Of a stretch of DNA of 64,000 nucleotides, positions 52,100-62,975 are shown piece by piece (positions within the stretch are counted from its first letter, which is position 1; every line of letters starts with the position of its first letter). The notes below the pieces were generated by a model that was given only the letters and a program-made list of their open reading frames with translations, did no database searches and was not told the DNA's origin. The stretch covers positions 62,001 to 126,000 of the forward strand of contig DF239224.1 in assembly GCA_000507305.1 (NCBI GenBank). The letters are read 5' to 3'. This DNA comes from Breviolum minutum Mf 1.05b.01. Its lineage: Eukaryota > Sar > Dinophyceae > Suessiales > Symbiodiniaceae. The position numbers were made by a program, and so were the translations under genes.

Positions 52100-54110
52100 A
52101 TTTGCTCACGTGCTAAACGATTCAGCTCTCCACTCTCTCACTTGTTCCTGGCAAAGAGAAACGAAGAGGATTTGAGTCAATTGGACTTTGCGCGAGTGGA
52201 ACTTTGTCATGTCGGAGCTTGCTCTTGTGGCTCGAAGAACCATCATCACGTTGGTGAAAGATGGAAAACTTAGACAAGACCAAAACATAGTGAGACTCGA
52301 CAGTCTGTCTGGCATCGAGAAGGAGACGGAAAACGGCTGGGTCTTAGAGCCCCTGAGCTACGAAGTAAGCAGTGTTCTAGTGAACATGTTGGGATTGACC
52401 AGAGGTCAGTTAGATGATGGCCTGTGTATCATTTTTGGGAACATTCGTTTACGTTCGTTTATTCAGGAAGAAATCTGCGCGAGTTCTTCCGGATGGCTTC
52501 GGCTAAAATTAAGCGAGTTCGGATGCATCGTTGTTTCTGGCCACCAGCAGAGACTCTCCGACGGCGAAATTGTGAATGTTCCCAGTCTCCAAGGCACGCC
52601 CTTGCTGGTAAGATCTACTTGGCGATGACCGACTTGACTCTATACAGCAACAATCCCCCCTCTACCAACAGCCGAAAATGCCCTAGCCAGACAAGTTCTG
52701 AAGGACATTTGTGGTTGGTATCTCTCTGCGCTAGAGAAACGCATGAAAAGTGCTGCAACTGATGATTCTTGTTTCCGAGAAAGAGGATGCCAGATCCTCG
52801 GTTGGCATGTTGGGACAGAAGAAAAGTTCCTTTTCGGCGCAGCCTTCACTGACTCAGCAGTTCCAGGAGAGAAGAAGCCCTGTGTGCTGCACCGCGGGCT
52901 GTAAAAGATATCTCCAAATCTTTGGCACAGGTGCAAGCGGGCTGCGTGGTCCTTTGGTATACAGGCAACCATTCAAGTTTGAAAACCATGTACTGTTTGC
53001 CATAGCAGAGTTCCAGGCATCTGGAGCTGTGAGAGACTTTCCATTCGAGAGGTGTCTACGAGCTGAACAAGAATGCAAGGAACATGATGCCTTTGAGGCT
53101 GGAACGCAACAGCCGCAAGTATTGCCATGACCGACGATCCACTTGTCAAGCTCTCAGAGTCTCTGCTAATCTCATGCAGTCAATTGGCTGGACCAGCTTC
53201 ATATGTGTTAGCTCGCACACCAATGCAAATCGAGATTGCTGGTAAAGGAGTCGTAGCGGTAGACAGAGGTCTGTTGAAGGAGAAATTTGAAATTGAATGG
53301 CCTGCTTGTTGATCCATCTTGGGACAAAGCACCAAAGCCGTTTTGTACTGGTGATTTCTTGAACGGAGCAAAATACTTACAGCTGCAGTGTAGAGACTGT
53401 AACTGTGATCACCACGTTGATCCAAGCTTTCTTGAGGCTTGCGAATCAACTGCGATGCAGGGCTGGCAGTTTCTATGGATTACAATGCACTTGCGTATGG
53501 ATATCTACAATCCTCTGGTGAAGGCCTTGTGCGGTTCTTACACGTACTAAACGTATTGCCCGACTTGATGTACCTTACGACGTTGCTCACAGGCTGTTTG
53601 TGTCTCGTGTGTCCTCTTGCTACAGCCACTTTGCCCTTTCATTTGATTTGCGGCCTATTCAGTGTGCCTCCCTTCGTCACTCCCTTGCCTCTATACTCGT
53701 TCCTAAACATGCTAAATGGGTCTATCGTGAAGCTTTGTTGTCTTTGGTTACCCCTGGACACCTCCTTTCCCCTAGCTTGTTTCTTGATTACCGACACCTT
53801 GTTGATTTTTTTTGTGCGCAATCCATGCCTGCTCACAGACGGGATACTTTTCTTTCGCTATGGAATCGAAATGCACTAAAAACTATCGCTGGGGTCCATT
53901 TTCCCGATTTCTTAAAGCGTCTAAAGCCTTAGGTTTGTCCATTGAAGATCCCTTTGTTTTTATTTTTCATCCAGATGCTGTTTCTATCGACCAACCACTT
54001 TCTATTCTGAAACATGTGCTTCGTAATTCTTACCGTCAACTTCTCTTACAACGATCTTTGCAATCTTTGCATGAGCAGGTATGGGGACGTGTCACCCTGA
54101 GCAGGTAAGG
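52100..54110 (+). mobile_element. decayed LINE-like retroelement
   Basis: This 2-kb block differs from its surroundings: no TA tracts or TIR elements, higher GC, and long overlapping open frames broken by shifts. 53525-53932 reads AVLTRTKRIARLDVPYDVAH, RLFVSRVSSCYSHFAL, VPKHAKWVYREALLSLVTPG and FLSLWNRNALKTI. The sequence and order resemble the region C-terminal to the reverse transcriptase core in dinoflagellate LINEs, as I recall it. Catalytic RT motifs (such as YADD) were not found. Upstream frames 52209-52620 (MSELALVARRTIITLVKDGK) and 53127-53312 are unrecognised. At least one frameshift near 53450-53530 indicates decay. It sits between exons 51276 and 55291. Confidence 0.45.
52209..52628 (+). 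CDS. open frame in the retroelement-like block
   Basis: From ATG 52209: MSELALVARRTIITLVKDGK, then QNIVRLDSLSGIEKETENG and QGTPLLVRS. About 139 residues with no internal break. It may be the 5' part of the decayed element or an older gene. Not recognised. Confidence 0.3.
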   Translation: MSELALVARRTIITLVKDGKLRQDQNIVRLDSLSGIEKETENGWVLEPLSYEVSSVLVNMLGLTRGQLDDGLCIIFGNIRLRSFIQEEICASSSGWLRLKLSEFGCIVVSGHQQRLSDGEIVNVPSLQGTPLLVRSTWR

Positions 54111-54483
54111 AGACCTGTCACGGCTGAAGCAAAGCAAGAAGCCAAGGCGCCCACTTTGTTGGAGTGGCATGGCATGCCATCGGTGGGCACCTCGGCCGTG
54201 TGTGGAGCCTCAAGATGTCTACGATGTGATGCAGGTGTGCATCCCACGCGTAGCTCTGATTGAAGATTCCCATTATTGGAGCAAGACTACATTGTGCGTG
54301 TGTTTTTTAAATGTGGCTTGCTGGCATTCACCAATGCTGTATTTTGAGGATTTGAGCCTTGGCAAGTCGTTTTCTTTGGGGGGGAGGAGTGCTCTTATGA
54401 CTGGCCCTTGGCTGGCCTTTGGATCAAGACTAGTGGAGTTTGTGTAGTGTTTGTGTTGGTTTTGCTGTTCGTCTTTAGGTGAA

Positions 54484-54978
54484 TTATGGGTTCCGCGCCG
54501 GATCGTATGAACAAGATCCTGGACCTAATCCTGGAGTGTTTTGTTGACTTTGTTGAGGATTCTGATCCACTGGCCACTGGAAGAGTTCCCTGTTGTAGTG
54601 CGCTCCCCGCGTCACACTACTAGGCATCATCTCAGCCAACCTGATCGTAGTCCACGCAGTAGGACACCCCTTCTGAGATTGAGGTGTTCAAATGAGAGTT
54701 TGATCACACAAATGGTGGATAGGAAGATGGCGGAAATGAAGGATGAGATTTTGATTGAACTTCGCAGTGAGTTGGGGAAAAAGAGGCCTCTTCTTGACTC
54801 AGGCAGTGATGTCTTCCCCGAAATTGTGGCTTACAACCTACCCATGGCTTTAGGCGTCGCCCAGCCAAAACAGAGTACAGGAGCCCCACGTGCAAGCCAG
54901 GAACCGTGTAGCGTAAACTTAGACATGCAGGTGTTGAAGACGGGCGCAGAGATCCTTCAAGCTTTGGCCGGGTTTTGA
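54484..54978 (+). pseudogene. frameshifted ORF1-like sequence
   Basis: One frame begins MGSAPDRMNKILDLILECFV and stops at 54619-54621. The other frame continues from about 54598: RSPRHTTRHHLSQPDRSPRS, KMAEMKDEILIELRSELG, then TGAEILQALAGF and TGA (54976-54978). A basic Ser/Arg region followed by a coiled coil is typical of a LINE ORF1-type protein, but this is only a resemblance. The change of frame near 54600 suggests a single indel. Confidence 0.35.
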
Positions 54979-55154
54979 ATGCCTTTTACACCAGCTCAGC
55001 AACATTTTCTAGTTGTATTTCAATTCCCTCTTCCCACTCAGACCCGAATTCCCCAATTCAACTTCTCTCCAGAATTGAATTCAACTAGACAGTTCCGAAG
55101 CCGGGAGTGTTTTCCAGCGATTTCATGTACAGAACAAAAACAAATTGTGAGCGC

Positions 55155-55270
55155 CAGAAAAATATCCTAAGAATCCAGGGGATTACACCTAGAATCCTTA
55201 GTCTGAGGATGAGATTTGAACCCTCAATCTTATAGGAATACCAAACCCCTTTAACCCCCTAACCAACCAA
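55155..55270. repeat. F13-like element
   Basis: CCTAAGAATCCAGGGGATTAC and TAGAATCCTTAGTCTGAGG; related to the palindrome at 62976-63076. Confidence 0.5.
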
Positions 55271-55290
55271 CCTTTCTGGGGCAACCTTCA

Positions 55291-55473
55291 GTGAGGCACC
55301 ACTGCGGCCGTGTCCTCATTGCGTACGGCAGGGATGGCCTGGCCGTTGGCCTTGCGTCAAACGTGGCTGGCCCGGCTTCGGCCAAGCTTAGCGCCTTGGT
55401 GGATGGTGGAAGGCTGAAGGGGGAGGAGGTGAGGAAATTGATGGATGAAAAAATTGCTGTGAGGTTTGATTAA
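55291..55473 (+). CDS. terminal exon, unidentified
   Basis: The frame reads LIAYGRDGLAVGLASNVAGP, then ASAKLSALVDGGRLKGEE and MDEKIAVRFD, ending in TGA or TAA at about 55471-55473. The Gly/Ala-rich region and the charged helical end look genuine, and GC content is high. Probably the last exon of the transcript carrying the exons at 50057, 50864 and 51193. No family recognised. Confidence 0.5.
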   Translation: MRHHCGRVLIAYGRDGLAVGLASNVAGPASAKLSALVDGGRLKGEEVRKLMDEKIAVRFD

Positions 55474-55529
55474 ATGAAGCATTTATAAGTGCAGATGTAT
55501 TCAACTGTGTGAACACTTTGAGACATGTC

Positions 55530-55572
55530 CTAGGTGGTTTCAAATGTTGTCTATGTTCATTTTTTGGGAACA
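55530..55572. repeat. F1 fragment
   Basis: CTAGGTGGTTTCAAATGTTG...ATGTTCATTTTTTGGG; only the left third remains. Confidence 0.5.
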
Positions 55573-55727
55573 GATCGGACACTGGTGACTGAGAATGGGT
55601 GACAATGGCTTCCGTTGGGAAAGAGTCGGTTTGAAGCCACTAAGTAGCTTCCTGAAAGTCAACGAACATTCATGTCAATATCATATTAATACTTCTTCAC
55701 CCTTTGGACAATCAATACATCAGATAC

Positions 55728-55845
55728 ACCCCAGAAATTCGAAATATAGATTCCAAAAAATGGCCATGTTTGAAGTCGGAATCGCCATTTCCAATTGGTC
55801 CATAATTGTTAGGAATCCAGCCGTTAGTTTTCCGGGGGGGGTGTC
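55728..55845. repeat. F3 element, reverse CCGTTAG variant
   Basis: ACACCCCAGAAATTCGAAATATAG at the left; CAGCCGTTAGTTTTCCGGGGG at the right. Same variant as 47908 but in reverse orientation. Confidence 0.65.
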
Positions 55846-56778
55846 CTTAAAAAGATGGTTCTTTAAACCATGTTTAAGCCAACCTTTTCAAAGATGATGG
55901 GCACAACACCCTCATCGACTTCAACGGAAGAACCCAGGTTCTTTGCAACGCAGTTTCTTGGGTCGGAGATTCGTTTTGTGGGATAGGGATGTGTTTTTTC
56001 GTGGCCCGTAGATTTTATTTGAAACGTTTTTTGTTTATAGGCTATACTAGGATATTCTTGAAATTGAAATGTTGGAACCTGAAACTTTTGTTGGATTTAC
56101 CATCTTATTTAAAAAAAATATTCGCCCAGCCTAGATGTTTGCGATGGCAATTTGAGAGTAGTGTGGGCGGTAGTTAAAAACAAGCAGCAACCAGTGAAGA
56201 ATCTGCAGTAATGTAATTTGCAGCCACTACCGATGAAGAAATGTTAATTGTTTTTTCATGTCAAACGATGTCAGGTTTTCAGCCATGCAGGTTGAAAAAA
56301 AAACCTCGGTTTTCGCCGATCCCTCTATATCCCCTGGAAGTCAACAACCATAAAGAAAACAGTGGTTTCTTTAGGATGATGATAAAACCCTTACTTGAAA
56401 AATTGTGGTTGGACTTCCAAGGTATCCCCATCTTACATAAGCAAAGAACCTGAGGTCCTTAACACCATGCAGGCGGAGATGACTTGTTGAAGTACGTGGG
56501 ATGTGGGGCTAGGTCACGGCTGAAACGGTTGAGTACGGGAAAGAGAACCAGTTTTTTTGTATTTTTTGTTGGCGCACCATGGTGAGAACATCAAACTCCT
56601 GCTTCAGTAACACCATTGGAGATCATTCATTTCAAATGGCAGAAGTGCATGGTGGTTCTTTGATCATCAATCTCACCCACAATGTCAGTCTTCTTGGCAT
56701 TCAATCACCCAAAATCCTTCAAAACTATGGTTCGGCTCGTGCCAGAAGTATGGTTGGAAGATTCATTTTCCTGCACTA

Positions 56779-56990
56779 GGTGGGCCCCTCCTAGTTGTAA
56801 ATGGCCTTAAATGGGTAACTGAGGTGATTTAATCCCTATAACGGCCCCTATTTATACAACTGATAGAGGCCTAAAGCTTAAACGGGTTACTGGGGTTATT
56901 ATCTAAATTATCAATTTTATCCGACGCCCCTGCAAAAAAAATAAATGTTATAAGCCTTACAATTGGTTTTTGGGGCCCATACCTTGTAAA
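56779..56990. repeat. F8 element, enlarged or doubled copy
   Basis: GTGGGCCCCTCCTAGTTGTAAAT, an inner CGGCCCCTATTTATACAACTG, and a right end ACAATTGGTTTTTGGGGCCC. Two F8 units appear to be fused. Confidence 0.55.
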
Positions 56991-57046
56991 CCCTTCAACT
57001 TCAACATCCCAAAACCGGTGCGAATTTCAAAGCCATCTCTCTCCAG

Positions 57047-57150
57047 GCACATTGGACAGTGGCACTGAGGATGTTACGATGGACCATGACTCAGATCCTT
57101 ATAGCACCTCGCCTTACCACAGAGATGAAGATATCCACCCTTCGCCTTAA
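57047..57150 (+). CDS. candidate terminal exon, acidic
   Basis: After CTCTCCAG the frame reads TLDSGTEDVTMDHDSDPYST, then SPYHRDEDIHPSP and TAA (57148-57150). Acidic and His-rich; coding-like. No family recognised. Confidence 0.4.
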
Positions 57151-57222
57151 TAAGGGCTTATTGAGGATTGGTTAGCCCTGTTAAACCCTTATTTCTGGGG
57201 GGGTTATGTTGGGGTACCCCTT
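57150..57222. repeat. F11 element
   Basis: TAAGGGCTTATTGAGG, then CTGTTAAACCCTTATTTCTGGGG. It begins at the stop codon of the preceding candidate exon. Confidence 0.5.
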
Positions 57223-57370
57223 TCCACCCACCACCTTTCAAAATGTTGTTTTTACACACTTGAAGGGTTTTGGTGTATTTCCCTCCGAAGTTTTGATGTT
57301 TATTGAGGTGGAACCCGGGGTGTGAACCACTATGAACATGATGCAATGTGGCTGCCGAGTTAGTACAAGC

Positions 57371-57484
57371 TATGGATGTTTCCGAAAAAAAGTGGTACCC
57401 CCCCTAATCATCAATTTCAACAGCGTTTTCCATTATTTTCACCATCCATTTTGGGGGCCCTCCTATTTTTGAAAACACCCATAT
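57371..57484. repeat. F6 palindromic element, diverged copy
   Basis: TATGGATGTTTCCGAAAAAAAG at the left; TATTTTTGAAAACACCCATAT at the right. Confidence 0.7.
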
Positions 57485-57491
57485 GATATAC

Positions 57492-57602
57492 ATGGAGCTT
57501 ACAAAAGATGAACCTCTCGGTGCCAACTCTTTTATCCAACAAAAAATGGAAAGGTGGTTGCTGGAAAAGGTTGCTGTCAAGGGTGATTGTATGTATCCAT
57601 AG
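57492..57602 (+). CDS. candidate short ORF or exon
   Basis: MELTKDEPLGANSFIQQKME, then RWLLEKVAVKGDCMYP and TAG: 36 residues beginning eight bases after an F6 copy. It looks coding (charged, W and C near the end) but may be an internal exon whose donor precedes the stop. Confidence 0.3.
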   Translation: MELTKDEPLGANSFIQQKMERWLLEKVAVKGDCMYP

Positions 57603-57945
57603 AGATGTCCAAAATTCCGTATCCAGTGATACAACAGGTGATTCAGAAGGCTTTGTTTAAGGCATACTTGAAGTAGATGGTGCTAATGAGCTGGGTGTAC
57701 TGGTATCTAAGATCCCTTCACAACAAGGAGCCAAGGAGCTAAGGACCTATCCCTAAGTTCTAAATGATACATCTTTGTGACATGGTCATTGTTCCATTTC
57801 CGGACTGCTTTGTTGCCATTACTTACGAGGACACAATCACTTACAGTGCAACATTGAGTGCTTGTTCCGGTTTGTTTCTCGGATTGAAGGCGGTTCAGGG
57901 TGAAGTATAAGTTATAAATCAACCGTTTTTTGTAGAACTACACCC

Positions 57946-58037
57946 GAAACTAACGGCCGGATACCCAAAATGATGGTTTGCGAAAAGGTGGTTCCTTTTA
58001 AATATTTTTGGTATCTATGTTAGATTTCTGGGTGGTA
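57946..58037. repeat. F3 element, GGCCGG variant
   Basis: ACACCCGAAACTAACGGCCGG at the left; TATCTATGTTAGATTTCTGGG at the right. Confidence 0.65.
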
Positions 58038-58107
58038 AGGCCTTGTCAAATCATTTCTTTTTCACTGGTGACGTTATTGGTGGGTCTTGGTACTGTTGGT
58101 GGTTCAG

Positions 58108-58225
58108 AAATCCTGCACCACCGTTTGGATGTATTAGATTATATTAAACCCTGTAAATAAATGGGGGGATATGTAACCATATCAACTGGTGAATGAAACC
58201 CGGATTTCTCTTTACCATCAATTTC
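58108..58225. repeat. F10 element
   Basis: GGTGGTTCAGAAATCC at the left; AACCCTGTAAATAAATGGGGG in the middle; ACCCGGATTTCTCTTTACCATC at the right. Confidence 0.6.
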
Positions 58226-58339
58226 CGTAGGGGGGCAATTAGGGGATCCGATGTGGAGATTGGACGTCCAATATCATCTTCACTGTAGCAAGCAATGAAG
58301 AACAGGCCGAATGCTTTCCATTGTACTGGAATGGTTCAT

Positions 58340-58366
58340 TACAATCATTACAATCATTACAATCCC
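58340..58366. repeat. short tandem repeat, 10 bp
   Basis: Three near-perfect copies of CATTACAATC. Confidence 0.85.
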
Positions 58367-58374
58367 CCAAAAAG

Positions 58375-58512
58375 AACTGGGTAGTATAATCCCCCCAAAC
58401 AAAAAATACATAACCAATGCTACCAGGGTTTTAATAGAAATATTGGTTGTTTAATGATGGGATCCTTATTTCATGGTTTATGAAAGAATCCGTAGATCCC
58501 TAAACAACCAGG
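58375..58512. repeat. F5 element
   Basis: ACTGGGTAGTATAATCCCCC, then TTGGTTGTTTAATGATGGG and the right end CCTAAACAACCAGGGG. Confidence 0.55.
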
Positions 58513-58720
58513 GGCCCTTTTTTCATTGCTGCATTTGTTTGGAACCCAAGGACTCCCCCAGGAGTCGGGGTGGTGGGTCACCCGGTCACGACCGTCATAG
58601 CGAAAAACGGTCCACCTGATTGAGGTGGTTGCAATGCTTGAAGGTGATGAGAGAGATGGAAGAACATGAGGTGGGCATTGGTTTTGACAAGTTTTTCGGA
58701 GGTTGGTTTTGGGAAGGTTG

Positions 58721-58823
58721 CTGGTTTTAAATGTTGTTTATGTTCATCGCGATCCCTGGGGAAATGATCCAATTTGACGAGCATATTTTTTTTTTTAAAG
58801 GGGTTGTTTCAACCACCAACTAG
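58721..58823. repeat. F1 element bounded by a 14-bp direct repeat
   Basis: CTGGTTTTAAATGTTG to GTTTCAACCACCAACTAG. TTTTGGGAAGGTTG directly abuts both ends (58707-58720 and 58824-58837). Confidence 0.85.
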
Positions 58824-58982
58824 TTTTGGGAAGGTTGGAAACAAGACACAAACATGATTTTTAGTGATCAAGATGCACATATATACCTGGAAACCCAAAC
58901 ATGAGCCTTGTTTTGATTGGAAAAGGCCTTTTTTGGGGTGGAAATTGACCTTCAAAAATAGAGGTCATTTGGCTTCCGGGCA

Positions 58983-59032
58983 TACATATAATATATATAT
59001 ATATATATGTATTTATATATATATATACAATT
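58983..59032. repeat. (TA)n microsatellite
   Basis: Two TA tracts separated by GTATTTATA. Confidence 0.85.
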
Positions 59033-59108
59033 TATTATTGCATTTTTTGCATGCACATCTTGAATGAAACTTGGCAAATCGCCACCTTTTTCTGAAACAT
59101 CACTCCAG

Positions 59109-59213
59109 GTGGAGAGGGATCTCATTTGCTCCAACTCTGTCATCCACTCACTAGAACAGCATCTTGGAAGAGGAGGGGAGCCCGGGAGCAAAGAGCTTAC
59201 TGAAAGGGTGTGG
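59109..59213 (+). CDS. exon, unidentified
   Basis: After ACTCCAG (59108) the frame reads VERDLICSNSVIHSLEQHLG, then GEPGSKELTERVWKK. Good acceptor and composition; the donor is not clear. Not recognised. Confidence 0.45.
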
Positions 59214-59811
59214 AAAAAACCTCCTTCTTGGAGGATCATCCTAGTTAGATTTAGTGGTTGATATAACCATGGTGATCGTGAGTCCCCTAAGTAGGGTTGC
59301 ATGGCCTAAATGGCTTGTAAATGGGGGTTACCAAAAATGGCTAGATTTAAAAGGAGTCCCACTGGGTATCCAGCCTTTAGTTTTCGGGGATGCACCACTT
59401 GTGTGTGTGAAAAAGCCTCCCTCCCCAAGGGGTGGGAAGGCATATGGTTGGAAGTTCTTTCAGGTGCATTGATCAGTACGGCTGCTGATTAGAAAATAAA
59501 AGCATGCCTTTTTTTGGCACAGCAACAGCATATGTGCTTGAAAAACAGATTGACTCTGTACTATTTACTGTTTTTTATTTATATGATATATTTTTTGGTA
59601 TCAATGTATATGTCAATCTATAGAAAGGATATTTGTCAGCCTAATTTTGGACAGGCAATAAAATGAGGCAGCCCTCAATACCTTCTCAGGATGCCTTATG
59701 TATAAACACCAAGGTAGAGTTTCGCCATCAGGATGTCCACTCGTGTTGGTTAAATGGCATTTAAACTGGTTTTATACATTCTATCTCAGATTTTCAGTTA
59801 TAAAGACTTTA

Positions 59812-59932
59812 TACTCTCCTTCAAACTAACCTTAGTCCTTGAAAACTTGCAGTTGGAAGATGACTTTCCTTTCTTGGGGCGCGGCCTCTTTTACAGCTTT
59901 TGATATTAGTTTTCATGGGGAAGGTTACCTAC
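59812..59932. repeat. F3 element, partial
   Basis: CTCTCCTTCAAACTAACC at the left and TAGTTTTCATGGGGAAGG at the right; AGTTGGAAGATGACTTTCC inside. Confidence 0.5.
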
Positions 59933-60076
59933 TGAGCTCCTTAAGGACAGGCAGTATCTGGCCAGTGGCTCTTTTGACCTTTGCAGATCTCCAGCTACAA
60001 CGAATGGAAGCCAGTACCTACGGATTGAATGTCGCTTAAAAAGATACTGTTGATGGACGAAATTCCAAACAAGCAC

Positions 60077-60165
60077 CTGGGATGTGTAAAAACCCTGTAA
60101 ATAATGGGATATTTACCATAAGTATCAACTATATCAACTGATGATCGCCGGATTTCTGAACCATC
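60077..60165. repeat. F10 element
   Basis: CCTGGGATGTGTAAAAACCC, then ATCAACTGATGATCGCC and GGATTTCTGAACCATCAA. Confidence 0.55.
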
Positions 60166-60944
60166 AAACAGTATCATTGGAAAGAAAGGTTTTGGAATCC
60201 CCCCCCCCAAAAAAAAATGAAGATTTCCCACCTCCCCCCCCAAAAAAAAGAAATGAGGCCTTGCAATATTATAACCAGCAATCAGCCTCTAAGGCTTTAT
60301 TAGGTCACCGGGTGATCTCATTGATTTCGGGCTCAGCCGGCCATTTTTCACCCCGCCCCTACCGTCATGTGGTCTTTCACCCTCATCTTTGTGTTTCTCA
60401 TAACAAATGGGTGCTTAAGTTGTACATATGGGAGAGCCAATGCAAGAGCTCTATATGTTTGGGAATCGAAGAGATGGTGGCCGCATTAGTGTCAGTGCAT
60501 TTGTGATTGAATTGAATAGTTTGCTTTTCAGTAGAAGTTGATGGAATTGGAGTGGCATGTGTTGGGCATGGGAGTAGTATGTTCCCCTGCATGCAACAAC
60601 AAGGGTGAGTATTGCAATTTTTGATCATGAGTTATGAATGTTGGTTCAGATGTCTAGATATGTTTGAAAGCTTCAGGAAGTTTCAAAACATGGTAAAGTG
60701 AATGCAAATTGCAGGAGTGTTGCAACACTTCTGTATGGAAAACGTTTGCTGTTTGTGTTTGTACTTTTTTGGCACTTGTGAACATCTACGGAAAATATTT
60801 GACAACTTGATGGCCTGTTCATGGCAGATAAACACACAAAGTCTACCTGGTGAAATCTACCATCCACCAGTTTTGGTCAATGGGATTTTAGCCATCACAT
60901 GTGTATATGTTTATATAAAGATATTTATTTGTTTGATATATTTT

Positions 60945-60964
60945 CTATATATATATATATATAC
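60945..60964. repeat. (TA)n and partial F3 end
   Basis: A TA tract directly followed by ACACCCCCGAAAAGTAACGGC, a solitary left end of an F3 element (to about 60990). Confidence 0.5.
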
Positions 60965-61385
60965 ACCCCCGAAAAGTAACGGCTGGAAGCTGAATAAACT
61001 AGGAGGGTTTTCCGAAAAGGGACCCACTTGGTGAAGCCTGAAAGTCCAGAAATGATCGACAAAAAAGTCCCAAGAAATGGTCCTCGTTGGGAGGACCTAA
61101 AATTGTTGGAGACTTCCGGAGAAATCCAAAAAGGTTTCGGCTTTTTTTGTTGACCTTCCTGGGAGGCATTGGCATATATATTTTTTTTTTTAAACGATGC
61201 TTGAAGAAAAACACCCCTGCCTTTCTGGTTATTCAGTCATTAAGAACCACCTGAGGTGTTGTGAGTGTCACCTCCACGATGTCTCTTGGAGAAATATACT
61301 CAGCTTGTCATGGCATTCCCAGCTAAGAGCCGACAGGATCGCGACATTTTGATCTTATTAAGGGAAACCAATGGTTAATGAGCGC

Positions 61386-61484
61386 CCAAAATTTAACATA
61401 GGCCGTGAAAAATGATGGTTGGAAGACTACTTTCCTTTTGGGAAGGCAAATTTTCAGGGGCTATGTGAAATTTTCGGGGTGTAA
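61386..61484. repeat. F3 element
   Basis: GCCCAAAATTTAACATAGGCC at the left; GGGGCTATGTGAAATTTTCGGGG at the right. GATGGTTGGAAGACTACTTTCC in the middle is close to the family consensus. Confidence 0.75.
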
Positions 61485-61844
61485 GCCCTTAAAAAGTCCG
61501 ACTATTGCTGGGGGAGGTACGTTTTCTTGGGGGGCTAGGTTGACCAACCAGATGTTCTTTTCTCTGGATCTTTTTTTCGAGAGAATTCTCTAGTGACTCT
61601 AGTGAAACGACTTAAGTAATAGAAACAACACATTGAATCAATAAGGATATGAGGTATATAAGTTTTTCTTGGCTATATCATTAGAGGGTGTAGTTGCAGT
61701 TTTGTTTTTTTGTTCTGATTTTTGGTGTTTCCTTTTGGGCTCCAGTGAATGTGTTAACCCCGGAATCAAAAGGAATCCTTGGTTACAAGCAGGATCTAAA
61801 ACCGGCAAGGAACGTAGTATGGTATCATGGCTAATCAACCAACC

Positions 61845-61978
61845 CCACTAATCAACCAACCGGAAATCAGGCTTTATGATCAGGGCTTATGAACACCATA
61901 TTGGTTTCCGCTAGTAAGGTGTTACAAAAAACATTATTTCTGAGGGGGGTACGTTGGGGGGGGGGTTGGTTGATCAGT
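61845..61978. repeat. F11 element, enlarged copy
   Basis: CTAATCAACCAACCGGAAATC at the left pairs with ATTTCTGAGG and GGGTTGGTTGAT at the right. Confidence 0.6.
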
Positions 61979-62340
61979 CATAAAGGTGAAACATGTGGTT
62001 CCCAACATCTTTGGAAACCAAACAAGCACATGATATGGATTCACGATGTGATTTTTGTTGGGACCCTTCATTTTGAGACACTAGATGTCATGTGGGAGTT
62101 CCCCCACCCCACCCTGAACATATGGTAGGAAATTCCTCCCAAGATGACGAATTTTCAGGTTGATGAACTATTTCTGGTCAAATTATAACGACCTCACATG
62201 ACCTCACTCCAAAAGGTAGCTGAGGAAGTGAAATTTACGAAAATTTCAGGAAATCCATGTTGGCGAAATATCATAATTTAGCCAGATATTTCGATTCAGA
62301 AATCCTGACGCTTTCTTGTAAGGAATGCTTGCCACAGGGG

Positions 62341-62440
62341 AAGTAGCTGGACTTTTGCGTTGGCTGTGCACCATTCAACGAGACGTGGCATCAATGACAG
62401 CATGATTCGTGACGTGGCTGAGAGTGGTATTGCAACTTGG
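62341..62440 (+). CDS. exon, unidentified
   Basis: After GCCACAG the frame reads SSWTFALAVHHSTRRGINDS, then MIRDVAESGIATW. Coding-like. The frame stays open to TGA at 62561-62563, but the last 100 nt look non-coding. Not recognised. Confidence 0.45.
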
Positions 62441-62689
62441 TTGGTTGTTGTTCCTCCTTATGGGCTTTGCAATAAATGTCACCATGATTTTCGCTTTGGG
62501 GTTTGGGGGGTTGAATGTAACCCCCAGAAGCTAAACAACCTGGTACTCAAACTTGTTTTGTGATGCTTGAAGATGACATATAGCAAACCCTGACTTACTG
62601 ATGAGCAAAACTGAGCGTTTAGAGATGTTTGGGATGAAATTTTCCATGCCAAATATTCACAACTGGTGCAATGAGCAGCCAAATTTCCA

Positions 62690-62798
62690 ACACCCCCTGA
62701 CTTTTAACATAGATACCCAAAATAGCCATATTTGAAAGCAAACACCTTTTGCAAGGTCCATCATTTTTGCTATCCAGCCGTTCAATTTCCAGGGCGTA
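62690..62798. repeat. F3 element, GATACCC variant
   Basis: CCCCCTGACTTTTAACATAGATACC at the left; TATCCAGCCGTTCAATTTCCAGG at the right. Reverse of the 47908/57946 form. Confidence 0.65.
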
Positions 62799-62868
62799 GG
62801 ATTGGGATTGCTCTTCCAACAACTAAGACACATTTCATGGGGCATTTTTTTCATGGGCGGATATATCA

Positions 62869-62974
62869 TTACCCTCCAGTAAACTAACCTGGCAATGGAA
62901 ATCCACCTTTTCCAATAGGAAATGCATCTTCAAATGGTGGATTTTCCATTGCTATGTTAGTTTACCAGAAGGTA
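62869..62974. repeat. F2 palindromic element with inverted centre
   Basis: CCCTCCAGTAAACTAACCTGGC at the left; GCTATGTTAGTTTACCAGAAGG at the right. The core reads AATAGGAAATGCATCTTCAAA, the complement of the core in the other F2 copies. Confidence 0.85.
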
Positions 62975-62975
62975 A

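Noticed and set aside
59960..60040. Possible pentatricopeptide exon (LQLQRMEASTYGLNVA)
   Set aside because: A single 16-residue similarity, no second unit nearby, and it overlaps the end of an F3-like element.
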